NCBI RefSeq assembly: GCF_011045095.1 | Contig: NZ_JAALDL010000005.1 | Location: 124,001 to 188,000, forward strand | Direction of reading: 5' to 3' | From: Grimontia sedimenti | GTDB taxonomy: Bacteria > Pseudomonadota > Gammaproteobacteria > Enterobacterales > Vibrionaceae | DNA: 64,000 nucleotides | Shown here: positions 53,428 to 62,153 of the stretch, one piece after another | How positions within the stretch are numbered: the stretch's first letter is position 1 | Layout of the letters: each line of letters starts with the position of its first letter | The notes under the pieces: model-generated | Databases searched by the model: none | Told to the model about the DNA's origin: nothing | The model's input: the letters and a program-made list of their open reading frames with translations, nothing else | Position numbers and translations under genes: made by a program

Positions 53428-54411
53428 TTATTGAACCGGTTTGATGTCGATAGTGGCGCCTGCTGCTTCCAGCGCTTTTTCTAATTTCTCGGCCTCGCTT
53501 TTTGGTAGCTTCTCTTTGAGCACTGCAGGAAGGCTTTCTACCACAGATTTGGATTCAATCAGGCTCAGGCCTGTCGCGTCTTTGACTGCCTGAATGATGT
53601 CGACTTTCTTTCCATCTGCAGCGGTTAGCACTACGTTGAACTTCTGCTCTGCAATTAGCTGGTTTTTCTGCATCAGTTGTTTATCGATGCCCTTAAGCTT
53701 CATTTCATCAATCGCGAAGTTGACGGCATTCAGCAGGCCTTGTTCGCCTTTGGGAATCAGGTAGCCAAACTGGCTGCGGGTGAATGGCTCTTCGCACCGA
53801 GCCGCTTCCAATTTGTCGTTGGTGACTTCGTAGAAAAGCCCTTCAGGGGTTTCAGTCACCATGACATCCACGTCACCCGCAGCGACGGCTTTTGGCACAT
53901 CCAGATTGTTTTCAAACTTGGTAAAACTCGCATTAGGTAAGTTCTTATCAGCAAACTTCTCGTTAGTGCCGCCAATGTTCACGCCGACGCGAACAGAAGG
54001 CAGGTTCACTTTTTCCAGAGAGTCATATTTTCCAGAATTGCCTTTCGCGACGAGGAAACACTTACCAAAAACCATGTAACCCTGAGTTTGTTCAGCGTTC
54101 AGCTGGCGTTGCATCCGGCGGGTAATACCGCCCATGGCAATGTCGTACTTGTCTTCTTTCAAGCCATCAAGTAGGCCTTTCCAGGTTGTCGATACAAACT
54201 CTACTTTTACGCCGAGTTGGCCTCCCAAATATTGTGCAACATCGATGTCATAGCCTGAGTAGTTTTGGCCATCATAGAAAGAGAAAGGTTTGTAATCGCC
54301 GGTGGTGCCTACGCGAATGACGCCAGCTTCGAGGATATCGTCCAGTTGATCTGCGACTGCAAAGCTGGAAAGGGTCAGAGCCACTGACGCGATGATGTGT
54401 GATGCTTTCAT
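53428..54411 (-). CDS. Exported solute-binding protein fused to a ribosomal L7/L12 C-terminal domain
   Basis: 327 residues. Residues 1-20 are a signal peptide (ending SFAVA). Residues 21-250 are a family 3 solute-binding domain (SBP_bac_3) with VIRVGTTGDYKPFSFYD, YDIAMGGITRRMQRQ and GVNIGGTNEKFA, closest in style to cyclohexadienyl/arogenate dehydratase-like receptors. Residues 257-325 match the L7/L12 C-terminal domain almost end to end: FNVVLTAADGKKVDIIQAVK, DATGLSLIESKSVVES, and EAEKLEKALEAAGATIDIK. The two parts are one uninterrupted frame. No permease or ATPase gene is adjacent. L12 normally recruits translation factors in the cytoplasm, so an exported copy is odd. Confidence 0.9.
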   Translation of the reverse strand: MKASHIIASVALTLSSFAVADQLDDILEAGVIRVGTTGDYKPFSFYDGQNYSGYDIDVAQYLGGQLGVKVEFVSTTWKGLLDGLKEDKYDIAMGGITRRMQRQLNAEQTQGYMVFGKCFLVAKGNSGKYDSLEKVNLPSVRVGVNIGGTNEKFADKNLPNASFTKFENNLDVPKAVAAGDVDVMVTETPEGLFYEVTNDKLEAARCEEPFTRSQFGYLIPKGEQGLLNAVNFAIDEMKLKGIDKQLMQKNQLIAEQKFNVVLTAADGKKVDIIQAVKDATGLSLIESKSVVESLPAVLKEKLPKSEAEKLEKALEAAGATIDIKPVQ

Positions 54412-54752
54412 AGTGATACGTCTTTTTGGTTATTGGACGTTCTAATCTAGCAATCCTTTCAAAACGATAGGGTCTAACTAATGAGTATGCAACGCTTTTG
54501 CATTTTGAAATAACTAGCCTCTTATCCATTAACAAAGCATCAAGAATTGAACAGCACAGAGAATCTGATCGTGACGCCCGTGTTTAGGGCTTGGAAAGAG
54601 CGGAGGTTGTTGGAATAGATAATAAACGCCCGCCTGAAAAGGCGGGCGGGGCGGTATGAGATGCGAGAGGCTTTGCCGAAAAAATTAATAAATCCTTTTA
54701 GCTTTAGGTCTTGGCTTTTCATGCCGAGCTAAAGGAGGGATATCACTACTTC
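54412..54752. other. Intergenic region with a GC-rich hairpin
   Basis: 341 bases. CGCCCGCC (54627-54634) pairs with GGCGGGCG (54641-54648). On the minus strand it is followed by TTTATT, so it probably terminates the two-gene unit ending at 54753. The rest should hold the promoter of the fusion gene; none is clear. Confidence 0.5.
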
Positions 54753-55322
54753 TTATTTTTGAATCATTTTTGAAGTCAGAAACAAAAATGACACCAACTC
54801 AATCGTCATCGCTAGTCCGTAAAACAATGCCCAATAGCTGGCAATTTTTAACCAGATCGTATCTGGAAATACCTTACATATTGAAGCAATCAGCATAACA
54901 AGAACATAAGTTATTAGTGGATAGCCCATATCTACAGGCACAATCTCAGGACCAATTGGTGAGCCTTCAGACTTCTTCTCTCTCAAAAATGTGAGAAAAT
55001 CACTTGGCATGATAAACATGAGCGCATAAACACCTATTCCAAAACCTAGGATACTGGGAAATGCGCCGAGAATAGTGTCTGCAGGGATCCAAGTTGATGT
55101 GGCAATACTTTCGTCAGTTATAAAGTCTAACATCAAGACAAAAACTAGAACGCAAAAAGCTTTTTTAAAAATCCGGCTCCACCACTGACTCAGGCTTGCA
55201 ATATGAATCTGTGCTTGGGGAGCGCCTCTTTGAGCGTAAGCGTTAGCGATGGCAAAAACCGCTCCTAGCACTGGAGTGCTAGTGAGTGTTCGATGCATTA
55301 AGCTGGGTTTTTGCTTAGCCAT
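54753..55322 (-). CDS. Four-TM membrane protein, second gene of a two-gene unit
   Basis: 189 residues. Hydrophobic helices at about 52-66, 84-106, 130-150 and 160-183, with a charged N-terminus. No family is recognised. Its start lies 8 bases after the stop of the gene at 55331-56335, so the two are co-transcribed. Pairing of a cytosolic protein with a small multi-TM protein is a layout seen in abortive-infection systems, but also in many other operons. Confidence 0.68.
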   Translation of the reverse strand: MAKQKPSLMHRTLTSTPVLGAVFAIANAYAQRGAPQAQIHIASLSQWWSRIFKKAFCVLVFVLMLDFITDESIATSTWIPADTILGAFPSILGFGIGVYALMFIMPSDFLTFLREKKSEGSPIGPEIVPVDMGYPLITYVLVMLIASICKVFPDTIWLKIASYWALFYGLAMTIELVSFLFLTSKMIQK

Positions 55323-55330
55323 TAATCTAC

Positions 55331-56335
55331 CTACTGTGTACTGCTGTTATCGTTTGATTCCAGCATTGATTTGTTCTGAGTGAGTATCTCTTTGGATACA
55401 CGTGTACGCTCTTTTGCAATAGGAATCAATCCTAAGATACCGAGTGAATGATTTAGTGCGCCATCTGGTTGAGGAGGCAAAGATTCGCGTACCGGATGAT
55501 CTTCCATGTGGTAGTGCTTTTTCGCTCCATCTTCAGCAATGTAGCGTGCTTCAGCGTTGCCGTATAATGTCGCGAGCATCATTTGAATTTTTGCCATTCT
55601 TGGCAAGTCGCTCATTAGGCTGTCTTTGAAGGATTTATACTTAGTCTCCCACTTTCCGACGCTCATATCCTTTAGTTCTTGTTCGGTTTGTTTGGCCTCG
55701 GGAAGTAGCGCATCGTTGATCAGGCTGTCGTAATCATCTGAATTAGAGAAAGTTACACGACCAGAATAAGACGAAATACCTTTCTTAGGTTCTTCGAAAA
55801 ACTTTTGTACAGAATCTGCAGCGGTAAGCTCTTCGATCTCGAGGTTATGCTTCGGGAACAATCTGGTTGCATGTCCATCTAGCAAATCCATAAGTGCTTC
55901 GATCAACGGATTCTTAGAAGGCAATCCACGTGTATCGTGAATGGCCATGATGTGCCTTGCTGGGTCAAATACAAATTCAAGCGAGAACCTTTTGCTACTA
56001 GTATTACCGTGCGATCGATATTCTAACTCACCGCTTTCAGTATCGACTAACTCATTGACATCATCGAACTTTAAAAAGTGCCCGCGTACAAATTTATTAG
56101 GCTTATTCTTATCTTCGCTTGGAAAATTTTCAATATTGACTGAGAAAGGAGCAAAGTACATATCTCCTCTCATCTTTGAGGCGATGGAGCTTAGTTTTTC
56201 TCCATTTTGGCGAACTTTAGAAATTAGCTCATCCACTGCTACAAATAGCTCACAATAACCCTCAATGCCGACTTCATGATAGTTCTTTGTGTTAACGGGA
56301 AGTAATTGAATGTTATAGAATTTGTAAATTGCCAC
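55331..56335 (-). CDS. Cytosolic protein of unknown function (possibly DUF4747-like)
   Basis: 334 residues without signal peptide or membrane helix. The opening (KFYNIQLLPVNTKNYHEVGI) and an internal FDPARHIMAIHDTRGLPSK recall DUF4747 proteins, which I can only suggest from memory. The C-terminal 60 residues carry HYHMEDHPVRESLPP and look disordered. AT-rich compared with its neighbours, like the partner membrane gene. No nuclease or ATPase motif can be seen, so no function is offered. Confidence 0.62.
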   Translation of the reverse strand: MAIYKFYNIQLLPVNTKNYHEVGIEGYCELFVAVDELISKVRQNGEKLSSIASKMRGDMYFAPFSVNIENFPSEDKNKPNKFVRGHFLKFDDVNELVDTESGELEYRSHGNTSSKRFSLEFVFDPARHIMAIHDTRGLPSKNPLIEALMDLLDGHATRLFPKHNLEIEELTAADSVQKFFEEPKKGISSYSGRVTFSNSDDYDSLINDALLPEAKQTEQELKDMSVGKWETKYKSFKDSLMSDLPRMAKIQMMLATLYGNAEARYIAEDGAKKHYHMEDHPVRESLPPQPDGALNHSLGILGLIPIAKERTRVSKEILTQNKSMLESNDNSSTQ

Positions 56336-56609
56336 TTGTAAACCTTTTTGGGCATTGATGAATGTGTCAGTAAAATATCACTAACATCCTTTTATGCAAA
56401 TGAATTTGTATTTCGACACGCTTTAACAATTTGATTTGCGACAAAGGCAGAGATATTTGAAACGAGAATTCTAGGTAATACTTGCTTTCTCATTTAAGGG
56501 TTATTCTTACGTTATCGACTCGATTTACGCATCAATAACAATAATTGAAACTTCTACTTCTCTTGCCAATTGATATTCTTAATACATAGATGTGAAGAGG
56601 GAAGAAATC

Positions 56610-56903
56610 ATGATGAAAAACACCATTGGTTTAGTGATGATGCTGGTTGCGCTTGGTGCGTTTTTTATCAGTGCCTTTTTAGCAGATTCTGTGCTGATGG
56701 GTATCTCTATTATTTTGTTTTTGTTCGGTCTGATTTTCCATTTTGTCTACAACAGATCTGCAGAGGTCGATGACTGTGATACCTCAATACATATTGAAGT
56801 TCTAACTGAAAGAGCTGAATTGCATGTTGAAGATGAGTGGAGGAAACGTGACAAGATGAAAGGCTCTGATGCTTTCTCTGCGCCGGATGATTCGCATCAC
56901 TAA
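56610..56903 (+). CDS. Small two-TM membrane protein
   Basis: 97 residues from ATG 56610, which has GAGG 9 bases upstream; a GTG at 56592 would add six. Two adjacent hydrophobic helices (about 5-25 and 28-47) are followed by an acidic soluble tail (VEDEWRKRD) ending in DDSHH. Convergent with the Lrp gene. Function unknown. Confidence 0.6.
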   Translation: MMKNTIGLVMMLVALGAFFISAFLADSVLMGISIILFLFGLIFHFVYNRSAEVDDCDTSIHIEVLTERAELHVEDEWRKRDKMKGSDAFSAPDDSHH

Positions 56904-56923
56904 CTTGCTATTCCTATATTCGA

Positions 56924-57406
56924 TCAACCTTTCTTAACAGGCTCCGGCAAATTGATCGGCAACGCGGTGGTATGCTTCACTTCATCCAACACAAACAGGG
57001 TTTGTGCTTCTCTCACCTCAGGAAAGCTTCTCAGTGTTTTTAACACAAAATGCGAAAGTTCTTTGTTGGTTCTGGCAACAACTTTCATCAGATGGTCGTA
57101 GGGGCCGGAAAGGGAATAGCACTCCAGGATCAGCGGGTGATCTTTCACTGCTGATTTGAACAAATCAAACGCCGCCTCGCTTTTCTGGTCGATGCTGACC
57201 TGAACAAAAGCCGTCACACCAAATCCTGCTTCTTCGGCATCAAGCATTGCGCCATAGCTTTTAATCACACCTGAATCTTCGAGGCTTTTTGTGCGTCGTA
57301 GGCAAGTTGATTCTGACATGTCAGTGGCTTTGGCTAGCTCCACAATCGTCATGCGTCCGTTGTCTTGAAGCTGTGAGAGTATCTTTTTGTCTTGATTGGA
57401 GAGCAT
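56924..57406 (-). CDS. Lrp/AsnC-family transcriptional regulator
   Basis: 160 residues. HTH (about 4-60) with LSNQDKKILSQLQDNGRMTI and SESTCLRRTKSLEDSGVIKS, then the RAM domain with ECYSLSGPYDHLMKVV. Responds to an unidentified amino acid. It is divergent from the OsmC-like gene at 57808, but a 266-bp repeat element lies between them. It is distinct from the Lrp protein at 38202-38693. Confidence 0.9.
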   Translation of the reverse strand: MLSNQDKKILSQLQDNGRMTIVELAKATDMSESTCLRRTKSLEDSGVIKSYGAMLDAEEAGFGVTAFVQVSIDQKSEAAFDLFKSAVKDHPLILECYSLSGPYDHLMKVVARTNKELSHFVLKTLRSFPEVREAQTLFVLDEVKHTTALPINLPEPVKKG

Positions 57407-57528
57407 GACGATTTCCTTCAGTAAAGTGTTATAAATTGAATGATAACACCATAAAACATGGTCTCAAGGATGACTTTGACGGCATTCTCCACCTGTTATT
57501 GGGTATGATTTGATCAGCCTCTAGCGCA

Positions 57529-57794
57529 TATACCCAAACGACCCAGAGATACTCGTATTCAGAGGTCATCAATGCGTTCAATTCGAGGCAAATTTCACGA
57601 GGAATAGTGGTTCTATTTCCGTGGAATTTAACGAAGAAGTGGGCGCATTGAGGCCCTCCCTTCGGGCGAGTTGACTGACGCCGTGCTCATTGTTGTTCCT
57701 TTTTGATGGAGGTGACTACACCTACAAAGGAACGCCGCGATCACAACGCCAGTCAATCTCGCTGAATCCTGCATCTTCAGGTCGTTTGGGTATA
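57529..57794. repeat. Inverted-repeat-bounded element (MITE-like), copy B
   Basis: 266 bases bounded by perfect 15-bp inverted ends, TATACCCAAACGACC (57529-57543) and GGTCGTTTGGGTATA (57780-57794). Internal nested hairpins: GGAATAG/CTATTTCC (57601-57620), GTTCCTTT/AAAGGAAC (57694-57733), and TTGACTG/CAGTCAA around it. It shares the outer CCCAAAC motif and an inverted GGAATAGnGGTTCTA-like core with copy A at 27971-28127. It carries no transposase and ends 13 bases before the OsmC-like start, so it supplies that gene's leader. Confidence 0.82.
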
Positions 57795-57807
57795 GAAGGA
57801 GAATACA

Positions 57808-58404
57808 ATGTCGAACGAAAAGTTCTTTCATGTTGGCGAGTTGAGCAGTGAGCAGCCCGCGACTACCCAATATCAACAATCTACTTTCTCGAAAGCCCGT
57901 CATCCGGAACCGTATCGCTTTGAAGTTAACTTAAGCGCTGAGGCAGGAGACATGCAGAAAAAGACGGGGGTGGTTTCCGTCAATATTCCGGGCTTCAGCC
58001 CTGTAAAACTCTATTGCGATGAACAGCCGCCAGTTGGCAAAGACACGGCGCCACCACCGTTAGCATTCTTTTCAGCGGGTATAGGCTTTTGTTTGATGAC
58101 GCACCTGACGGACATTCTCACTGCCCGTAAAATTCAGGTAGATTCCTTAAAGCTTGAACAACGCATTGTGTTCAGAACCAACCTCGGTCATATGCGCGAG
58201 CATGGCTATATGACGGACGGCGGGTGCGACATTGTCGAAACGCACGTGATTATCGACAGTCCTGAGCCGGAAGAGAGAATTAAAGATCTGCTGGATGAAG
58301 CTGAAAATGGCTGCATGGCGCATTTTGCGCTGAGAAACCCTATCCCTTGGTCGACGCGACTGGTCTATAACGGTAAAGAGGCAATCAGCCGTTTGGGCGA
58401 GTAG
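57808..58404 (+). CDS. OsmC-family protein
   Basis: 198 residues. Two cysteines in the family's active-site places: C95 (GIGFCLMTH) and C169 (ENGCMAHFAL). OsmC/Ohr proteins reduce organic hydroperoxides with these thiols, but many longer members are uncharacterised. Cytoplasmic. AAGGAG precedes the ATG, and its leader begins at the edge of the MITE-like element. Confidence 0.85.
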   Translation: MSNEKFFHVGELSSEQPATTQYQQSTFSKARHPEPYRFEVNLSAEAGDMQKKTGVVSVNIPGFSPVKLYCDEQPPVGKDTAPPPLAFFSAGIGFCLMTHLTDILTARKIQVDSLKLEQRIVFRTNLGHMREHGYMTDGGCDIVETHVIIDSPEPEERIKDLLDEAENGCMAHFALRNPIPWSTRLVYNGKEAISRLGE

Positions 58405-58518
58405 ACTTCAACACAAACATTGGGTGGCTTGTTATTCTGTGTTTGAGAGCCAATCATCAGACCTATATTTAGGCTCGTGCAGTTCAGTAATAGAAAACCT
58501 TTGAATAAACAACGTTAA

Positions 58519-59378
58519 CTAAGCTACGGGTGGCCTATCTAAATCAGAGAAGGGAAACATAGAGTGTTTCTCCAATAAACCGATGAGCTTCTCAGTACCA
58601 TTTTTTCTAGCGAACTCCAATTCGCTTTTATGAACTTGAACGATGAGCATCATTCCAAAATCGTGTTGTTGGGACGTGCTGTTTTGCAAACCTAACAAAA
58701 TTGCCCCATACCAGTGTGGCCCTTCGGCGGACTCAATTGTTTGAAAAGGCTCAAGTTGCGTATTTTGTGCATATGTGGCGACGGTTTGTAAAACAGCAGA
58801 AAGCTGTTGATTGGCTTTACCAAAGTCAGAGTCACCAAATTTAATCTCCCCGCTTTCCGGCATTCTATGACGGGTTTGAATGACTAACTCATAGCGACCC
58901 ATTGCAACAGAATAAGCGCCAGTGCCATCGTCCGTGGATAGTTGTTTTGTTGCAATTGATGTACCTCCTCTACCACTATTTGGGTAATAATACATGCAGT
59001 AGTTTCCGCCAGCGCTTGCTGGGATGATTGAGAAATAGTGCAGATGGTTTTCTTCACCAAAGAAACTTGCCATTAGCCTACTTTTTGTTTCAAACCATTC
59101 ATTGTCACTAGGTTGATCACTGTTTTGGTTTGCTTCGCTTTTTGAATGAAGGTGGCTTTCTTTTTTAGCTGATTGAGAGGAAGGCTTTGTAGCCTTTTGG
59201 TTTTTTGGCTCTGATTTGCCTAGCGTATTTGTTGTATTTTCAGAGGTTATGTCTGCGGGCGCTTCTATGTCGGAATAATCTATATCGACCACTTCTTCCA
59301 GCAACTTTTTTCGCTTTTCCTCGGTATTACTAACATTTTTGTTGGCCTTTCTTTTCTTAAGAAAATCAAAAAACTCAC
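58519..59378 (-). pseudogene. Unknown protein with a one-base frameshift near its start
   Basis: Bases 59304-58519 encode 261 residues in one frame, but coding sequence clearly continues upstream (EREFFDFLKKRKANKN) to a stop with no start codon. A GTG at 59378, seven bases after AGGA, would give MSFFDFLKKRK if the six-T run (59368-59373) had one more T. The remainder has a Ser/Lys-rich linker, then a folded C-terminal half with YELVIQTRHRMPE and GPHWYGAILLGLQ, faintly like suppressor-of-fused domains. No function is assigned. Confidence 0.72.
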
Positions 59379-59591
59379 GTTCAATTCCTAAACTTTATTT
59401 CCCTACTAACTATTTAATTACATGGAAGTTTCTGCCTCAAGGTTGATGACGCACCAAAGTTAATATTTTAACTGGATATCGCGTAAATGAGACCGACTGA
59501 AATAGCAATCCAGAGTTGAATATATGCAAGTTTGCCGGATGTACAGCTAACGTATTTGCTCAGAGAGCTGATTTAAGTTTTGCCATAACAA

Positions 59592-59652
59592 CCAATACGG
59601 AAAGGTGTAAGGAGAGATTCAGTGCTCCTACTAATGAATTGTAAAGTATGAG
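59592..59652. repeat. Dispersed short repeat, copy 1
   Basis: 61 bases nearly identical to 60457-60517, including a perfect run TCCTACTAATGAATTGTAAA. On the minus strand both copies contain a short open frame from ATG (59659 to stop 59573 here): 28 residues starting METHTLQFISRSTESLLTP. Confidence 0.8.
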
Positions 59653-59668
59653 TTTCCATCTCATTAAA

Positions 59669-59705
59669 CATCCAGAGGGTAACCCATTGACGACCTTCTG
59701 GATGT
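59669..59705 (-). terminator. Terminator after the RidA-like gene
   Basis: CATCCAGA (59669-59676) pairs with TCTGGATG (about 59697-59704). On the minus strand it is followed by TTTAAT and lies 17 bases after the gene's stop. Confidence 0.7.
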
Positions 59706-59721
59706 TGGGATTTATTACTAA

Positions 59722-60177
59722 TCAGTCAACAGCAGCAATGCATTCCACTTCGACTTTGGCACCCAAAGCTAATCCGTTTGCGCCAAACGCGCTTCTCGCC
59801 GGGTACTTGCCAGAAAAATAGGTTTTATAGACTCCGTTGAATGTCGCCCACTCTGAAATATCAGCCAGCATGACGGAGCATTTCACTAAATCACTCATGC
59901 TGTAGCCATTCGCCTCGAGTGACATTTTGATGTTTTCCATTGTTTGTCGAGATTCAGCTTCAATGCCACCGGGAGCCAACTCCAACGTCCCTGGCTTAAT
60001 GCCAATCTGCCCCGAAAGATAAATGGTGTCATCGACGCGAACGGCCTCTGAAAATGGAAGGTTGGTTGGGAGCACTTTGCCGGAGTTGAGATATTCAATG
60101 TCGTCTGATTGTTTAGCGAAAGATGGGAGAGCGAGGAAGCTAAAGCTGGTGGCAACTAACAGCAAGATATTTCGCAT
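59722..60177 (-). CDS. Exported RidA-family (YjgF/UK114) protein
   Basis: 151 residues. Signal peptide 1-21 (ending PSFAK), unusual because RidA itself is cytoplasmic. The mature part has the RidA fold and its ligand arginine, R128 in YPARSAFGANGLALGAKVEVE. Cytoplasmic RidA hydrolyses reactive enamines and imines; the role of periplasmic members is unknown. It is flanked by the two copies of the short repeat at 59592 and 60457. Confidence 0.88.
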   Translation of the reverse strand: MRNILLLVATSFSFLALPSFAKQSDDIEYLNSGKVLPTNLPFSEAVRVDDTIYLSGQIGIKPGTLELAPGGIEAESRQTMENIKMSLEANGYSMSDLVKCSVMLADISEWATFNGVYKTYFSGKYPARSAFGANGLALGAKVEVECIAAVD

Positions 60178-60220
60178 ACTGGTGTCCTTAGGTTTGATGA
60201 TTTGGCGATAAGCGTCGTGA

Positions 60221-60460
60221 CTATGAAGGTGAAAGCTGACGCTCGGAAAACGCTATCTCCACAGGAATGTCTAGATAGCGAGTAATGAGACGAGAGAAAA
60301 TGTCATCCAGATGCGCCAGTTTCTGCAGACAGCTATCCAACGGATGATCACTCCGCATGGTGTGGTTTGAACTTGGGCTATCAACGCCGCTGCAATTTAG
60401 TCTGACTTTCTGGTCTTTTCCAGAATCTGACAGAGGAATCACAACATTTCGCCTAGCCAA
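60221..60460 (-). pseudogene. Possible gene fragment next to a repeat
   Basis: A 79-codon frame from TTG 60460 with coding-like composition (for example LQKLAHLDDIFSRLITRYLD) but no ATG, no ribosome-binding site and no recognised family. Its start lies inside repeat copy 2, which suggests a truncated gene whose 5' end was replaced. Low confidence. Confidence 0.3.
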
Positions 60461-60517
60461 GACGGTGAGGTGTAAGCAGAGATTCAGTACTCCTACTAAT
60501 GAATTGTAAAGTATGAG
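60457..60517. repeat. Dispersed short repeat, copy 2
   Basis: Partner of 59592-59652. The minus strand has a 23-residue open frame, ATG 60524 to TAG 60453, starting MKSHTLQFISRSTESLLTP. Codon differences from copy 1 in the middle of the frame are silent (AGT/AGC, CTG/CTC). Confidence 0.8.
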
Positions 60518-60873
60518 ATTTCATGCATTTTAAAACACTGAAAATTTGGTACGCTCTCAGTTTACGCAATTCGCTGTCTTTGCTGTGTGACTATTTGGTC
60601 AGTCAGAAATGTCAATTTATTCACATAAAAATCAATTAATTAAAAAACTCATTATTCGCCAATGTTTCAATGGCTTGCTGTTTGTTGGTCTGTATCTAGA
60701 TTATTTTACTTAGTACTTTTTTCCTTTCGCACTGTCAGATTCCTGTCAATGACCTTCTGGTGATTCATTAGTGAGAACTAATGGAGTGATTCCTCTGATT
60801 TAATTGGGTTGTCGATGCCGCTGTTTCGCATCGTCAGCAAATCATTTGGATAACTAGGACCGAGGGAAGAAAC
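60518..60873. other. Intergenic region upstream of the second RTX gene
   Basis: About 356 AT-rich bases, presumably the RTX promoter region. No clear -35/-10 pair, hairpin or RNA gene. GAGGGA lies 6-11 bases before the ATG at 60874. Confidence 0.35.
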
Positions 60874-61899
60874 ATGGCAACAATAGTGGGCACAAATGAC
60901 AGTGAAACCTTAGACGGAACAGACTCTAATGACTGCATCTACGCGTATGACGGCGATGACACCATCAATACTGGAGACGGTGTAGATTATGTCTATGCAG
61001 GTAATGGTAATGATGTGGTATTCGGCGGCGCACACAGCGATATCGTTTATGGCGGCTGGGGCAATGACAACATATATGGCTACGGCGGGAACGACTATCT
61101 CTTCGGTGAAGGCGGTAATGACCGCATAAAAGGCGGCGACGGTGATGACTGCATTAATGGCGGCACGGGAGATGATATCCTCTTCGGTGACAACGGCAAC
61201 GACTACATGGTCGGTGGTGATGGCAACGACAATATGTACGGTGGCGAAGGTCACGACAAGCTCTACGGCGGCGAAGGTGATGACCACATTCAAGGCGGTG
61301 GTGGCAACGACTTCATCGATGGCGGAAACGGTAACGACTATATCTGGGGCTTAGAAGACGATGATGTCATCTATGGCGGTTGTGGTGACGATATTGCCTT
61401 CGGTCAAGGCGGTAACGACTACATCAAAGGTGGTTACGGTGACGACATGCTGTTCGGACAGGGCGGTAACGACAAGCTAATCGGCGGCTGTGGTAACGAC
61501 AAACTCGAAGGTGGTGATGGCTGTGACAAGCTCTATGGCGAGCATGGCAATGACGACCTTTGGGCGGGTGCGGGTGACGATTGCCTGTTTGGCGGCAGCG
61601 GTAATGACATCCTTGCTGCTTCTGCAGGTAATGACCACCTCTGGGGTGGCAGCGGTAAAGACCTGTTTTTCTTCAATGAAAACTACGGCACCAATACAAT
61701 TTGGGACTTCTGCTACTGGCAGGATACGATTCAGATTGATGATGGGCTGGCAACGTCTGTCTCTGAGATTAATGTGTCAGTGAACTCACACGGCACAACA
61801 CTTGGCTTCTCTGATGGCACAGAAGTGCTGCTCAAAAGCTGGTACCACGGCCTGAATCATGTTGATTTGGACTTTGTCAGCGGCCTATATGACGTTTAA
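60874..61899 (+). CDS. RTX-only calcium-binding repeat protein
   Basis: 341 residues, almost entirely GGxGxDxxx nonapeptides (about 20-265), then a C-terminal domain (NYGTNTIWDF, DTIQIDDGLA) like that of the RTX protein at 7502-9946. No signal peptide, so export by a type I system is expected; no exporter is in the window. Unusually for the family it has about ten cysteines inside repeats (DDCING, GGCGDD, DGCDKL, DDCLFG), where the larger relative has very few. It contains no enzyme domain. Confidence 0.88.
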   Translation: MATIVGTNDSETLDGTDSNDCIYAYDGDDTINTGDGVDYVYAGNGNDVVFGGAHSDIVYGGWGNDNIYGYGGNDYLFGEGGNDRIKGGDGDDCINGGTGDDILFGDNGNDYMVGGDGNDNMYGGEGHDKLYGGEGDDHIQGGGGNDFIDGGNGNDYIWGLEDDDVIYGGCGDDIAFGQGGNDYIKGGYGDDMLFGQGGNDKLIGGCGNDKLEGGDGCDKLYGEHGNDDLWAGAGDDCLFGGSGNDILAASAGNDHLWGGSGKDLFFFNENYGTNTIWDFCYWQDTIQIDDGLATSVSEINVSVNSHGTTLGFSDGTEVLLKSWYHGLNHVDLDFVSGLYDV

Positions 61900-61956
61900 C
61901 GCACTTATACGAACTGATTGAACTGGCTAGGTTCATTTAACCGCTTTTCAATCGTT

Positions 61957-61990
61957 AAGGCTCTGGGGTTGTATCTCAGAGCCTTTTGTT
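61957..61990 (+). terminator. Terminator after the RTX gene
   Basis: AAGGCTCTG (61957-61965) pairs with CAGAGCCTT (61977-61985), followed by TTGTTTTT. Confidence 0.8.
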
Positions 61991-62153
61991 TTTCCGCATC
62001 ATGTTAACCCTTCCGCAGAAACAGGGCTTTTTCGTCAATCCCAGTTTCACCCACCGAGTCTTTTCTATATTAAGTCTTTGGATCAGCTGGCTCATTTCAA
62101 GCGTTCTTAACTGCGCGTACGTTGCCGAAAAGAAAATGAATAAGGATATTCTT

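Noticed and set aside
57628-57903. 91-codon minus-strand frame
   Set aside because: It lies within the MITE-like element and runs antisense into the OsmC-like gene.
59653-60456. A mobile unit carrying RidA between the two short repeats
   Set aside because: There is no transposase or target duplication, and RidA has its own terminator. The repeats may be independent copies.
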